From assembly GCA_903851415.1 (NCBI GenBank), contig CAINOE010000120.1, positions 1 to 64,000 of the forward strand: a stretch of DNA of 64,000 nt, read 5' to 3'. Both the position numbers and the translations under genes were made by a program. Shown here piece by piece: positions 9,510 through 16,498 of this stretch. A model generated the notes under the pieces. The model saw only the letters and a program-made list of their open reading frames with translations, was not told where the DNA came from and made no database searches. Within the stretch, counting starts at the first letter, position 1. Every line of letters starts with the position of its first letter. This DNA is from an uncultured Rhodopila sp. (GTDB lineage: Bacteria; Pseudomonadota; Alphaproteobacteria; Acetobacterales; Acetobacteraceae).

Positions 9510-9924
9510 CCACAGCCCCCCTGCGCGGGCTTGCGCCCGCATTCGACAGTTCAATCCCGCAAAGCCGGTACAAGATCGGCCTTGCTCCACTCGCTTTGTT
9601 CTCGGCAGCGCACACGTCTCCCGGCCCTTGACAGGGCTTTATTGCAGATAGTGAAGCTGTCCGGCTGACGAGGTGAAGTATGTCAGAGTTTCCGGGAGAC
9701 GCAACGAGAAACTGGCGCCCGCCCGTGGGGATCAAACAAACGAAAGAACATTTCCCGCTGAGGTTGCTAAGTACCTCATTACATTACCGATTAGCTTGCG
9801 AGATCAACAACTTCATCAAACTGAAATGTAATAAATTAGAGACGCACCTGAACCCACGGCAACTAATCTCACAGATTTTTTACTGAGATTCGGCCAGCCC
9901 AGCGGCTGGCCGGAGCAGTGCCAC
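9510..9924. promoter_or_regulatory. dnaA upstream region, A+T-rich part
   Basis: This 415-bp gap between dnaA and rpsT becomes clearly A+T-rich at about 9755-9890, unlike its surroundings. It should hold the dnaA promoter. No perfect TTWTNCACA box was seen, so I do not call it an origin. An inverted repeat AATCTCA/TGAGATT (9865-9871, 9884-9890) brackets a T-run. No protein-coding gene is supported. Confidence 0.45.
9892..9911 (-). terminator. Hairpin at rpsT 3' end
   Basis: A perfect 8-bp stem GGCCAGCC/GGCTGGCC with a 4-nt loop lies 14 bp past the rpsT stop. The expected U-run does not follow on the rpsT transcript, so it may be a weak or Rho-assisted terminator or a 3'-end stabiliser. Confidence 0.5.
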
Positions 9925-10194
9925 TCAGGCGCCGGAAAGCGCCTTGACCCGGGCCGAAAGCCGCGACAGCTTACGCGCAACCGTGTTGGCGTGAATGACG
10001 CCCTTGCCCGATGCGCGCTGCAGTTCGGGCTGAGCCGCGCGCAACGCCTCCGCGGCCGACGACTTGTCGCCGCTGGCGATCGCGGTCTCAACCTTCTTGA
10101 CAAAGGTGCGCATGCGCGATTTCCGCGCCTGGTTGCGGGCTGTACGGGTCAGTGTCTGGCGAATGCGCTTACGCGCCGATGCGGTGTTGGCCAT
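9925..10194 (-). CDS. rpsT: 30S ribosomal protein S20
   Basis: S20 is a primary binding protein of the 30S subunit, contacting 16S rRNA helices 9 and 44. The 89-residue, strongly basic product starts [13 protein letters not shown], the classic S20 N-terminus, and carries [19 protein letters not shown] at its end. An in-frame start 5 codons upstream is disfavoured because it does not match the family N-terminus. Its place just before dnaA on the same strand is a common alphaproteobacterial arrangement. Confidence 0.97.
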   Translation of the reverse strand: MANTASARKRIRQTLTRTARNQARKSRMRTFVKKVETAIASGDKSSAAEALRAAQPELQRASGKGVIHANTVARKLSRLSARVKALSGA

Positions 10195-10300
10195 GCGTTC
10201 TTCGATCACAAGGTTAGGGGAGCCAGGCGGTCCGTCGGGATGGATAACCCTTGGCCGAACCGGCGGCAGAAGGGCGTTCTACGCAGCGCCCGGGCCGAAG

Positions 10301-11272
10301 TCAAGGACGATGGCCGATCCGTAGCGCGCCGGCCTCGTCAGCGGACGGCACCTGGATGCCGCAGCGCTTCGCTTTTTCCTCCGGCTCGACATGGATGGTA
10401 ATCATAAGGTGAGCCATTTCGGCCTTCAGGGTGCTTTCGATCCGGTCGCAGATAGTGTGCGCCGCGGCAACTGTCATGCTGCCCGGCACCACCAGATGAA
10501 AATCGAGAAATGTCAATTTTCCCGCATGCCGTGTGCGCAAATCATGCGCTTCGATCGCGCCCGAGGCGCTGGTGGCGACAAGCTCCTTGATCCGCTCCAT
10601 CACCGCGGGCTCCGGCGCGGTGTCCATCAGCCCGCTGACCGAGGTGGAGATCATCCGTATCCCGGACCACAGGACGTAGGCCCCCGTCGCCCCCGCCAGC
10701 AGCGGGTCAAGAACCAGCCGGCCGGTCGAGACCGCCAGGATCATCCCGATGGCAATCCCGGCTGAGGTGACGACATCAGCCAGCAGGTGCCGCCCGTCCG
10801 CTTCCAGCGCGATCGACCGCAGCCTCCGTCCGGCGGACAGCAGCACGGCGGCCCACGCGGCGTTGACAAAGGTTGCAAGGGCGTTGAGGCCGATGCCCTG
10901 GAACGGAAGCGCGATCGCGCGCGGGTGCTGCCACGCCTGCCACGCCTCGTGGAAGATCAGCACCGCGGCGATGACGATCAGCAGGCCCTCGACGACGGCC
11001 GCGAAAAATTCCGCCTTGTCGTGTCCGTAGGGGTGATTTTCGTCGGCGGGCCGGGCGGCGAAGCGAATGGCCAACCAGGCGATCAGGCTGGCGGCAACGT
11101 TGACGGTCGTCTCCAGGGCATCGGAATACAGCGCCGCGCTGCCGGTGAGCCACCAGGCAGCGCCCTTCAATCCCAGCACCAGGCAGCCAACGGCCATGCT
11201 GCCCAGCGCGAAGCGCTCCCCGTTCACCATACCGAATCTGCCTAGCATACCATCACGCATGGCGTCAGCCAC
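10301..11272 (-). CDS. Cation diffusion facilitator (CDF) metal exporter
   Basis: CDF proteins are dimeric inner-membrane antiporters that expel Zn2+, Fe2+ or related divalent metals. The 323-residue protein has about six hydrophobic segments, YSDALE (D51) in TM2, HPYGHDK (80-86) in the first cytoplasmic loop, H162 and D166 in TM5, and a C-terminal cytoplasmic ferredoxin-like domain. The fourth site-A ligand position (D51+4) is T55 rather than Asp, as in several DALE/S-type members, which argues against a simple YiiP-like zinc site. Several ATGs lie near the start (codons 1, 5, 9 and 15), so the exact N-terminus is uncertain. The gene is monocistronic by spacing. Confidence 0.88.
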   Translation of the reverse strand: MADAMRDGMLGRFGMVNGERFALGSMAVGCLVLGLKGAAWWLTGSAALYSDALETTVNVAASLIAWLAIRFAARPADENHPYGHDKAEFFAAVVEGLLIVIAAVLIFHEAWQAWQHPRAIALPFQGIGLNALATFVNAAWAAVLLSAGRRLRSIALEADGRHLLADVVTSAGIAIGMILAVSTGRLVLDPLLAGATGAYVLWSGIRMISTSVSGLMDTAPEPAVMERIKELVATSASGAIEAHDLRTRHAGKLTFLDFHLVVPGSMTVAAAHTICDRIESTLKAEMAHLMITIHVEPEEKAKRCGIQVPSADEAGALRIGHRP

Positions 11273-11310
11273 CCGAAGACGTCATGCAAACGATAATGAC
11301 AGCGACGCAT

Positions 11311-11400
11311 CGCCCGTCGTGGCCCGGGCTTTCCGGGTCACCTGTTGCGGCATGTGCTGACGTGATGGCCATTACGGGGGAGACGCCCCGGCGGGCCACA
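11311..11400. repeat. Degenerate palindromic repeat
   Basis: CGTCGTGGCCCGGGCTTTCCGGGTCACC and a diverged opposite arm around 11365-11400 resemble the full repeats at 29, 39317 and 53784, but the symmetry is largely lost. It fills the 145-bp gap between the CDF gene and the MFS gene. Confidence 0.4.
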
Positions 11401-11417
11401 CACCTTACGGGTTGGTA

Positions 11418-12704
11418 TCAGCCGGCGGACGCCTCGGCGAGCAATCGGCGGCGGATCTGGCTTCGTCGCAGCGGACGCAGCACAAACAGCGCCAGAAGCA
11501 CAACGGCGACGTTGGCGCCCGCGGCCAGCAGCAAGACCGTTTCCCAGGTGCCGGTCGCCGACTTCAGCACATTGGCCAGCGGCACCAGGAATGCCGAGGT
11601 TCCCTTGGCTGTGTAAAGCAGGCTGGCGTTGGCCGTGGCGTAGCGGGGGCCGAACGTGTCGGCGCAGGTGGACGGAAACAGCGAGAAGATCTCGCCCCAG
11701 GTGAAAAAGATCAGTCCGGCGCAGATCACGAAGCCCCACGGCGTCTGGCCCGCGACCGCGAGCAGCCAGTAGCTGACGGCCCCCAGGCTGAAAGCCACCG
11801 CCATCGTGGCCTCCCGCCCGATCCGGTCCGACAGGGCGCCGAAGGCCGGACGGGCAGCGCCGTTCAGCACGTTGTCGACCACCAGCGCCATGCTCAGCGT
11901 GCTGGCGCCGAAAAAGATCGCCGTGGTGGATACGCCGAAATCCTTTCCAATCGGCCCGAGCTGGGCGGTCGCCATCAGGCCGCTGGCGGAGACGCAGACG
12001 AACATCATGTACAGCAGCCAGAACACCGGCGAGCGCAGCATTTGCGTGCTGGTCAGGCTGCCGGCGGCCTGCGGCAGCCTGGACGAAGCGGGCGGCGCGC
12101 GGTTGCTGCCGTCCGGTCCGTGCAGCAGAAGGGCTGCCGCAACCAGGATGACCGCCTGGCCGACCCCGAACCACAGGAAGGCCCGCTCATACCCGGCGGC
12201 GGCTATCGTCATCCGGATCGGGATGACGGTCAGCGCCGCCCCCGCGCCGAAGCCGCCCGCGGTCAGGCCCACTGCAAGCCCGCGGCGGTCGGGAAACCAC
12301 TTCACCGCGTTGCCGACGCAGGTGGCGTAGATCGCGCCGGCCCCGGTGCCCGATATCGCCGCCCCGGCGTATAGCAGCGCCAGCGAATCGGCGAACGCGT
12401 TGATCACCCAGCCGAGGCCGACGAGCACGCCGCCCACTGCGATCGCCAGACCGGGGCCTCTGCGCGGCCCGAGCCGGTCGACAATCGCGCCCGCGGCCGG
12501 AGTCAGCCAGGTTTCGGTGGCGATGAAGATGCTGAAGGCCCACTGGATCTCCGCCAGGCTCCAGCCGTGAGCCGCGTGAATCGGGTCAACGAACAGCGTC
12601 CAGGCGTATTGCAGATTGGCGATCAGCGCCATGCACAGCACGCCCAGCCAAAGCTGCAGCCAGCGCCCGGGCAATCGGCACGACGCCGGGCCGACTACGG
12701 GCAA
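11418..12704 (-). CDS. MFS transporter of the oxalate/formate antiporter (OxlT) family
   Basis: OxlT exchanges oxalate for formate across the inner membrane. The 428-residue protein has about 12 hydrophobic segments and closely follows OxlT landmarks: LQYAWTLF in TM1, KWFPDRRGLAVGLTAGGFG before TM5, and FFTWGEIFSLFPST in TM10. The two substrate-binding charges of OxlT are both kept: R285 (NGAARPAFGALSDRIGR, OxlT R272) and K367 (LLYTAKGTSAF, OxlT K355). This supports a dicarboxylate or formate-like anion substrate. No oxalyl-CoA decarboxylase or formyl-CoA transferase gene lies in the window, so oxalate itself remains an inference. The N-terminal 15 residues before the first helix could be shorter. 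Confidence 0.85.
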   Translation of the reverse strand: MPVVGPASCRLPGRWLQLWLGVLCMALIANLQYAWTLFVDPIHAAHGWSLAEIQWAFSIFIATETWLTPAAGAIVDRLGPRRGPGLAIAVGGVLVGLGWVINAFADSLALLYAGAAISGTGAGAIYATCVGNAVKWFPDRRGLAVGLTAGGFGAGAALTVIPIRMTIAAAGYERAFLWFGVGQAVILVAAALLLHGPDGSNRAPPASSRLPQAAGSLTSTQMLRSPVFWLLYMMFVCVSASGLMATAQLGPIGKDFGVSTTAIFFGASTLSMALVVDNVLNGAARPAFGALSDRIGREATMAVAFSLGAVSYWLLAVAGQTPWGFVICAGLIFFTWGEIFSLFPSTCADTFGPRYATANASLLYTAKGTSAFLVPLANVLKSATGTWETVLLLAAGANVAVVLLALFVLRPLRRSQIRRRLLAEASAG

Positions 12705-12894
12705 AACGGCACTCCATATCCCACGGCAAGTTGCATTTTATTCTGTTTCCAGTTTAATTGGACGAAAGCAAAACCCCGGCGCGAGGTCCAGTCGAAAGCG
12801 CGCGAGGCCGAAGTCCGTTCCCGGTAAAATCCCCATGGCGGCGCGTGCCGGAGCACGCTATTGAGTGTTTGCAATCGATTAAAAGGAGATGTGT

Positions 12895-13407
12895 ATGCGC
12901 CGACTCATGAGTGCCGCTGTTGCGCTGACCATGCTGTCCGCTCAACCGGTCCTGGCGGAGCGTCAATGCGCTTCCCCGGCCGACCAGTCAGCATTCGAGG
13001 TGCAGGCTTTGCGCAGCGAGCTGATGGTGCTGGCGACGGGCTGCCACGACGATGAGCAGTACAACGCGTTCATCCACCGCTACCAGGCCGATCTTCAGGC
13101 CAACGAGCGGCTCATCAACGCGTATTTCCAGCACCGCTACGGTCGCGCCGGCCAGACCGAGCACGACCGCTTCGTCACCGAGCTGGCCAACGCGATGTCC
13201 CGCCAGGGCAGCGACCTGGGCGGCGATTTCTGCCCGCGCAACGGGCTGATCTTCAATGAGGTGCTGGCGCTGAACTCGCCGTCGGAGCTGACGGATTTCG
13301 CCGCCGGCAAGAACCTGGTGCCGGCGACGATCGAGATTTGCGCGCCCGTGGCGTCCAGTTCCGCCCCGGCCCGAAAGGCGCACGGCAAGGTCGTCACCAG
13401 CAAGTAG
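12895..13407 (+). CDS. Secreted protein of unknown function
   Basis: I do not recognise this family. The 170-residue product starts MRRLMSAAVALTMLSAQPVLA, a convincing Sec signal peptide with an AXA-type cleavage site (QPVLA-ER). The mature part contains three cysteines likely to act in disulfides (in RQCASP, TGCHDD and DFCPRN), a helical middle (HRYQADLQANERLINAYFQHRYG) and a basic tail. ATG 12895 is chosen because AAGGAG at 12883-12888 is spaced 6 nt from it; an in-frame ATG at 12889 overlaps the ribosome-binding site. It stands alone, with an A+T-rich upstream gap (12705-12894) and a hairpin repeat just after its stop. Confidence 0.75.
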   Translation: MRRLMSAAVALTMLSAQPVLAERQCASPADQSAFEVQALRSELMVLATGCHDDEQYNAFIHRYQADLQANERLINAYFQHRYGRAGQTEHDRFVTELANAMSRQGSDLGGDFCPRNGLIFNEVLALNSPSELTDFAAGKNLVPATIEICAPVASSSAPARKAHGKVVTSK

Positions 13408-13416
13408 GCTCCGTCT

Positions 13417-13450
13417 CGTCATGGCCCGGCACTCGCGCCGGGCCATGACG
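13417..13450. repeat. Short palindromic repeat acting as probable terminator
   Basis: A perfect 14-bp stem (CGTCATGGCCCGGC / GCCGGGCCATGACG) with a 6-nt loop lies between convergent stops at 13407 and 13463. It is the arm sequence of the larger 78-bp repeats with the spacer removed, and by position could terminate transcription in both directions. Confidence 0.7.
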
Positions 13451-13462
13451 GCGGGAGGAACT

Positions 13463-13927
13463 TCAGGGCGCCGTCACGGTAACAGCGACTTTGATCTTCT
13501 CCCCGCCGGGGATCAGCTTGACCGTGAAGGAATCGCTGCCGGTGAAGCGGCGGTCCGGCGTGTAGTCGATCCGGGTGTCGTCGCCGACCTCATGGATCAA
13601 GACGGCGCCGTGGTCCGGCCGGGCGACCAGAAGCCCCGCATCGAACGGTTTGGCCCCGCCCTGGCGCACCCGCAGGCCGCACCAGCCGCCATCATTGCCC
13701 ACTTTGATCGTCGCGTCGGTGACGCCACCGCCTGACGGGGTGATTCCGGGCGCGTCGCACAGTTTGGCCGCACCCGCGAGATCAGCGGCGAAAACCCGCT
13801 GCGTCGACCCGGCGGGGCCGGCCGTGTTGTTGGCACAGGCCGCGAGCAGCCCGCCGGTCGCCAAAAGGGCGACCCGGGACACGCGCGGCAGTTTGGCCCG
13901 AACGGGACCCGGCCGGTTTTCAGTCAT
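13463..13927 (-). CDS. Putative lipoprotein with Ig-like C-terminal module
   Basis: The 154-residue product begins MTENRPGP, then has a hydrophobic stretch ending in a lipobox (GLLAACANN), predicting diacylglyceryl attachment and periplasmic location. The C-terminal part (DYTPDRRFTGSDSFTVKLIP, then a beta-rich end) resembles the repeat unit of bacterial Ig-like/cadherin-like surface domains, where the phrase FTGSDSFT is frequent. The start at 13927 is supported by an AGAGG upstream; a longer frame exists but adds arginine-rich sequence lacking family character. Function unknown. Confidence 0.65.
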   Translation of the reverse strand: MTENRPGPVRAKLPRVSRVALLATGGLLAACANNTAGPAGSTQRVFAADLAGAAKLCDAPGITPSGGGVTDATIKVGNDGGWCGLRVRQGGAKPFDAGLLVARPDHGAVLIHEVGDDTRIDYTPDRRFTGSDSFTVKLIPGGEKIKVAVTVTAP

Positions 13928-14016
13928 ATCGTCTGCGCCTCTACCAATATTGATATCCGGAGGGGACCGAGTCGCGGACTCGATCCGGCAGCGCGCAGAT
14001 AGACCCGTTCTCCCGG

Positions 14017-14586
14017 TTATTGGAAGCCGGGATTGCCGATTTGCCCGGGAGTTTGCGGCACGCGGCGGAACAGAGTCGTGTCGTAGCCCTGGTCCCGCAT
14101 CCGGTTCAGCAGCGACTCGTAGGTGGTGTCGTCGATGACGGGCCGGCGCGCGAAGATCCAGCCGTAGCCGCGTCCGGGATAGCCCACCAGTGCGGTTTGG
14201 TAATCCGGGTCCACATAAAGAATAAGGTATGACAGATAGAGCGGCCAGAACGGGGTTTCCCGCCATCTTGCGTTGCCGCTGCCGGGCACGACGTAGCCGC
14301 CCATGGTGAAGCTGGTCACCGGCGCGCTGAAATCCTTCTTGCGGGCGTTGTAGACGTCCGTCAGGCCGCCTCCCGGTTGGAAGCTGACGTCGAAATAGCT
14401 GCCGACATTCCCGTTCTCGGCGAAATACGGGATGTTGGCGATGACGTACCAGCGCCCGGCATAGCGGTTGAGATCGACGTTTGGCGCCAGGGCCAGGGGC
14501 CTCGGGTCCGCCGCGCAGCCAGAAATCAGTGCCAGAGCGGTGACGGCAACAGCCGGAAGAATCAGTTTGCGCAGATAGAATGCCAT
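14017..14586 (-). CDS. Lipocalin-family outer-membrane lipoprotein (Blc-like)
   Basis: Bacterial lipocalins are lipid-anchored eight-stranded barrels thought to bind fatty acids or lysophospholipids. The 189-residue product has a signal sequence with lipobox ([10 protein letters not shown]), the lipocalin first-strand motif [12 protein letters not shown] with the invariant GxW, and later [27 protein letters not shown], matching the usual Blc pattern of strands F-H. ATG 14586 gives a proper signal peptide; an upstream in-frame start adds 21 residues that would spoil it. The lipoprotein gene at 13463-13927 follows on the same strand after 89 bp and may be cotranscribed. Confidence 0.88.
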   Translation of the reverse strand: MAFYLRKLILPAVAVTALALISGCAADPRPLALAPNVDLNRYAGRWYVIANIPYFAENGNVGSYFDVSFQPGGGLTDVYNARKKDFSAPVTSFTMGGYVVPGSGNARWRETPFWPLYLSYLILYVDPDYQTALVGYPGRGYGWIFARRPVIDDTTYESLLNRMRDQGYDTTLFRRVPQTPGQIGNPGFQ

Positions 14587-14730
14587 GGTGCTGTTACGGA
14601 ACGGTGCCGCGGATGGATCACCGGCCGGCTTGCCGGCCGGAAGGTTCATTGCGTTGAAACGACCCGGCTTGCCGGCGCCCGGCCCGGGTGCTTAATGACG
14701 CCCCTCTCCTCGACCTGCCCCGGGACACCG

Positions 14731-15594
14731 ATGACCGCGACCGCCCCCAGCTTTCAGGACATCATCCTGCGCCTGCACGGCTTCTGGTCTGCGCAAGGCT
14801 GCGTCATCCTGCAGCCGTATGACGTCGAGATGGGCGCCGGCACCTTCCACCCCGCCACCACGCTGCGCGCCCTGGGGCCGAAGCCGTGGCGCGCCGCCTA
14901 TGTCCAGCCCAGCCGCCGCCCCAGCGACGGCCGCTATGGGGAGAACCCCAACCGGCTGCAGCACTATTATCAGTACCAGGTGATCATCAAGCCCTCCCCC
15001 GCCGACGCGCAGGACCTCCTGCTCGCGTCCTACCGGGAGATCGGCCTTGACCCGCTGCGGCACGATTTCCGTTTTGTCGAGGACGACTGGGAAAGCCCGA
15101 CCCTCGGCGCCTGGGGCCTGGGGTGGGAGGTCTGGTGCGACGGCATGGAAGTCGGCCAGTTCACCTATTTCCAGCAGGTCGGCGGCATCCCGGTCACCTT
15201 CCCCAGCTTTGAGATGACCTACGGGCTGGAGCGCCTGGCGATGTACGTGCAGGACCGGGAGAACGTGTTCGACATCGACTTCAACGGCGCGGGCGTCAGC
15301 TACGGTGACGTGTTCCTGCGGGCGGAGCGCGAATACAGCGCGCATAACTTCGAGTTCGCCGACACCGCGATGCTCTCCCGCCACTTCGCGGATGCCGAGG
15401 GTGAGTGCGCCGCGCTGCTGGAGCGCAGGCTCGCTTTGCCCGCCTATGACCAGTGCATCAAGGCGAGCCATTTGTTCAACCTGCTGGACGCCCGCGGGGT
15501 GATCAGCGTGACGGAACGCGCCGCCTATATCGGCCGGGTGCGGACCTTGGCGAAGGGGTGCTGCGAGGCCTGGGTGGCGGGGGAAGCGGCGTGA
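14731..15594 (+). CDS. glyQ: Glycyl-tRNA synthetase alpha subunit
   Basis: GlyQ is the class II catalytic subunit of the alpha2beta2 glycyl-tRNA synthetase and forms glycyl-adenylate. The 287-residue product carries [30 protein letters not shown], the [20 protein letters not shown] block and [13 protein letters not shown] near the end, all typical. ATG 14731 ([19 protein letters not shown]) fits the family; an upstream ATG at 14695 would add 12 residues. Unusually, the beta-subunit gene is not immediately downstream: about 900 bp of toxin-antitoxin sequence intervenes. The stop codon TGA at 15592-15594 overlaps the first codon of the VapB remnant. Confidence 0.97.
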   Translation: MTATAPSFQDIILRLHGFWSAQGCVILQPYDVEMGAGTFHPATTLRALGPKPWRAAYVQPSRRPSDGRYGENPNRLQHYYQYQVIIKPSPADAQDLLLASYREIGLDPLRHDFRFVEDDWESPTLGAWGLGWEVWCDGMEVGQFTYFQQVGGIPVTFPSFEMTYGLERLAMYVQDRENVFDIDFNGAGVSYGDVFLRAEREYSAHNFEFADTAMLSRHFADAEGECAALLERRLALPAYDQCIKASHLFNLLDARGVISVTERAAYIGRVRTLAKGCCEAWVAGEAA

Positions 15595-15776
15595 TGGAGG
15601 ATCAGCAGCCGTTAGTCCGCGAATCCGGGCCGGAACAGGACATCGAACTCAAGGTGGCCCGCATGCTGGCCGCGGGCCGGGAAATTCGGGCTCATCTGCG
15701 GGAGCCGATCACCTCCGACCATAGCTGCCTGTATGACGAGGAGACGGGCTTGCCACGATCATAGTCGGTCAGGCCG
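15594..15776 (+). pseudogene. Decayed vapBC copy (VapB C-terminus plus start of vapC)
   Basis: A 56-codon frame starts at ATG 15594, overlapping the glyQ stop. Its last part (ITSDHSCLYDEETGLP) nearly repeats the end of the intact antitoxin downstream (VTSDHSWLYDEETGLP); over the last 48 aligned bases 38 match. The antitoxin N-terminal DNA-binding half is missing. Just past the match, 15758-15776 still resembles the first six codons of the intact vapC (14 of 19 bases), but a TAG interrupts it. This reads as a second, older vapBC module reduced by deletion. The frame could still be translated with glyQ, so a residual role cannot be excluded. Confidence 0.75.
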
Positions 15777-15841
15777 CTGCGAACGTTGCTATTTCTCCGG
15801 TTTTCTACCATAATCGTCCGACGATCTACCAGGAGGTGGAC

Positions 15842-16102
15842 ATGGGCACCCAGTTGAACATCAAGAGCGAGGACGCCTATCGCCTGGCGTCCCGCTTGTC
15901 CGAACTGACCGGCGAGAGCCTGACCACGGTCGTGACGAAGGCGCTGCAGACCGAATTGGACCGCGAGGAGCGGCTGCGCGACCGAGCGGCCCTCGAGGAA
16001 AAGCTCTGGGCGATCGCTGGTCAGATAAAGGCGAACATGCCGGATGATGTGACCTCTGATCATAGCTGGCTGTACGACGAAGAAACCGGCTTGCCGAAGT
16101 GA
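15842..16102 (+). CDS. vapB: VapB-family antitoxin
   Basis: An antitoxin of the PSK-type transcription factor family (Rv0623-like), which neutralises its PIN toxin and represses the operon. The 86-residue product has an N-terminal ribbon-helix-helix-like segment (MGTQLNIKSEDAYRLASRLS, then ELTGESLTTVVTKAL) and the family's C-terminal toxin-wrapping tail (SDHSWLYDEETGLPK). ATG 15842 follows AGGAGG (15831-15836) at 5 nt, one of the strongest ribosome-binding sites in the window. A promoter must lie in the short 15777-15841 gap if the module is self-regulated; otherwise it rides on the glyQ transcript. It overlaps vapC by 4 bp. Confidence 0.9.
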   Translation: MGTQLNIKSEDAYRLASRLSELTGESLTTVVTKALQTELDREERLRDRAALEEKLWAIAGQIKANMPDDVTSDHSWLYDEETGLPK

Positions 16103-16494
16103 TCATCGACTCCTCGGCCGTTCTCGCGATTGCATTGCGGGAACCGGACGGACGGCGATACCTGCACGCCGTCCTGAGCGCGACCCCTCGCCGCATGTCG
16201 GTGTCGAACTGGCTTGAGGCCACGATGGTGGTGGATCGTCGGGGCAACCCGCTCGCCGTTCAGTGGCTGGAAGATTTCATGTCGGGTGCCGGCATCGAAC
16301 TGATGCCGGTATCGGTCTCCCAGGGAGAACTCGCCCGCCGCGCATGGCGCACATTCGGCCGCGGCGTTCACCCCGCCCGGCTGAACTACGGCGATTGCTT
16401 CGCCTACGCGCTGGCGAAGGAAACCCGCGAACCCCTCCTGTTCAAAGGCAACGATTTCACGCAAACCGACGTCGAGCCGGCGCTCAGGGACTGA
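16099..16494 (+). CDS. vapC: VapC-family PIN-domain ribonuclease toxin
   Basis: VapC toxins are Mg2+-dependent RNases that cut tRNA or rRNA when freed from antitoxin. The 131-residue PIN domain shows the acidic set D4 (MIIDSSAVLA), E40 (SNWLEAT), D99 (LNYGDCFAYALA) and D119 (FKGNDFTQTD), so it appears catalytically intact. The start is a GTG at 16099 overlapping the vapB stop (GTGA), a usual translational coupling. Only 4 bp separate its stop from the glyS start, and the only plausible glyS ribosome-binding site (AGGGA, 16486-16490) lies inside the vapC end. The toxin is therefore embedded within an essential aminoacyl-tRNA synthetase operon. Confidence 0.92.
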   Translation: MIIDSSAVLAIALREPDGRRYLHAVLSATPRRMSVSNWLEATMVVDRRGNPLAVQWLEDFMSGAGIELMPVSVSQGELARRAWRTFGRGVHPARLNYGDCFAYALAKETREPLLFKGNDFTQTDVEPALRD

Positions 16495-16498
16495 CTAA

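Noticed and set aside
9510-9924. Chromosomal origin (oriC)
   Set aside because: A+T-rich and next to dnaA, but no cluster of DnaA boxes was found; only one imperfect box at the dnaA start.
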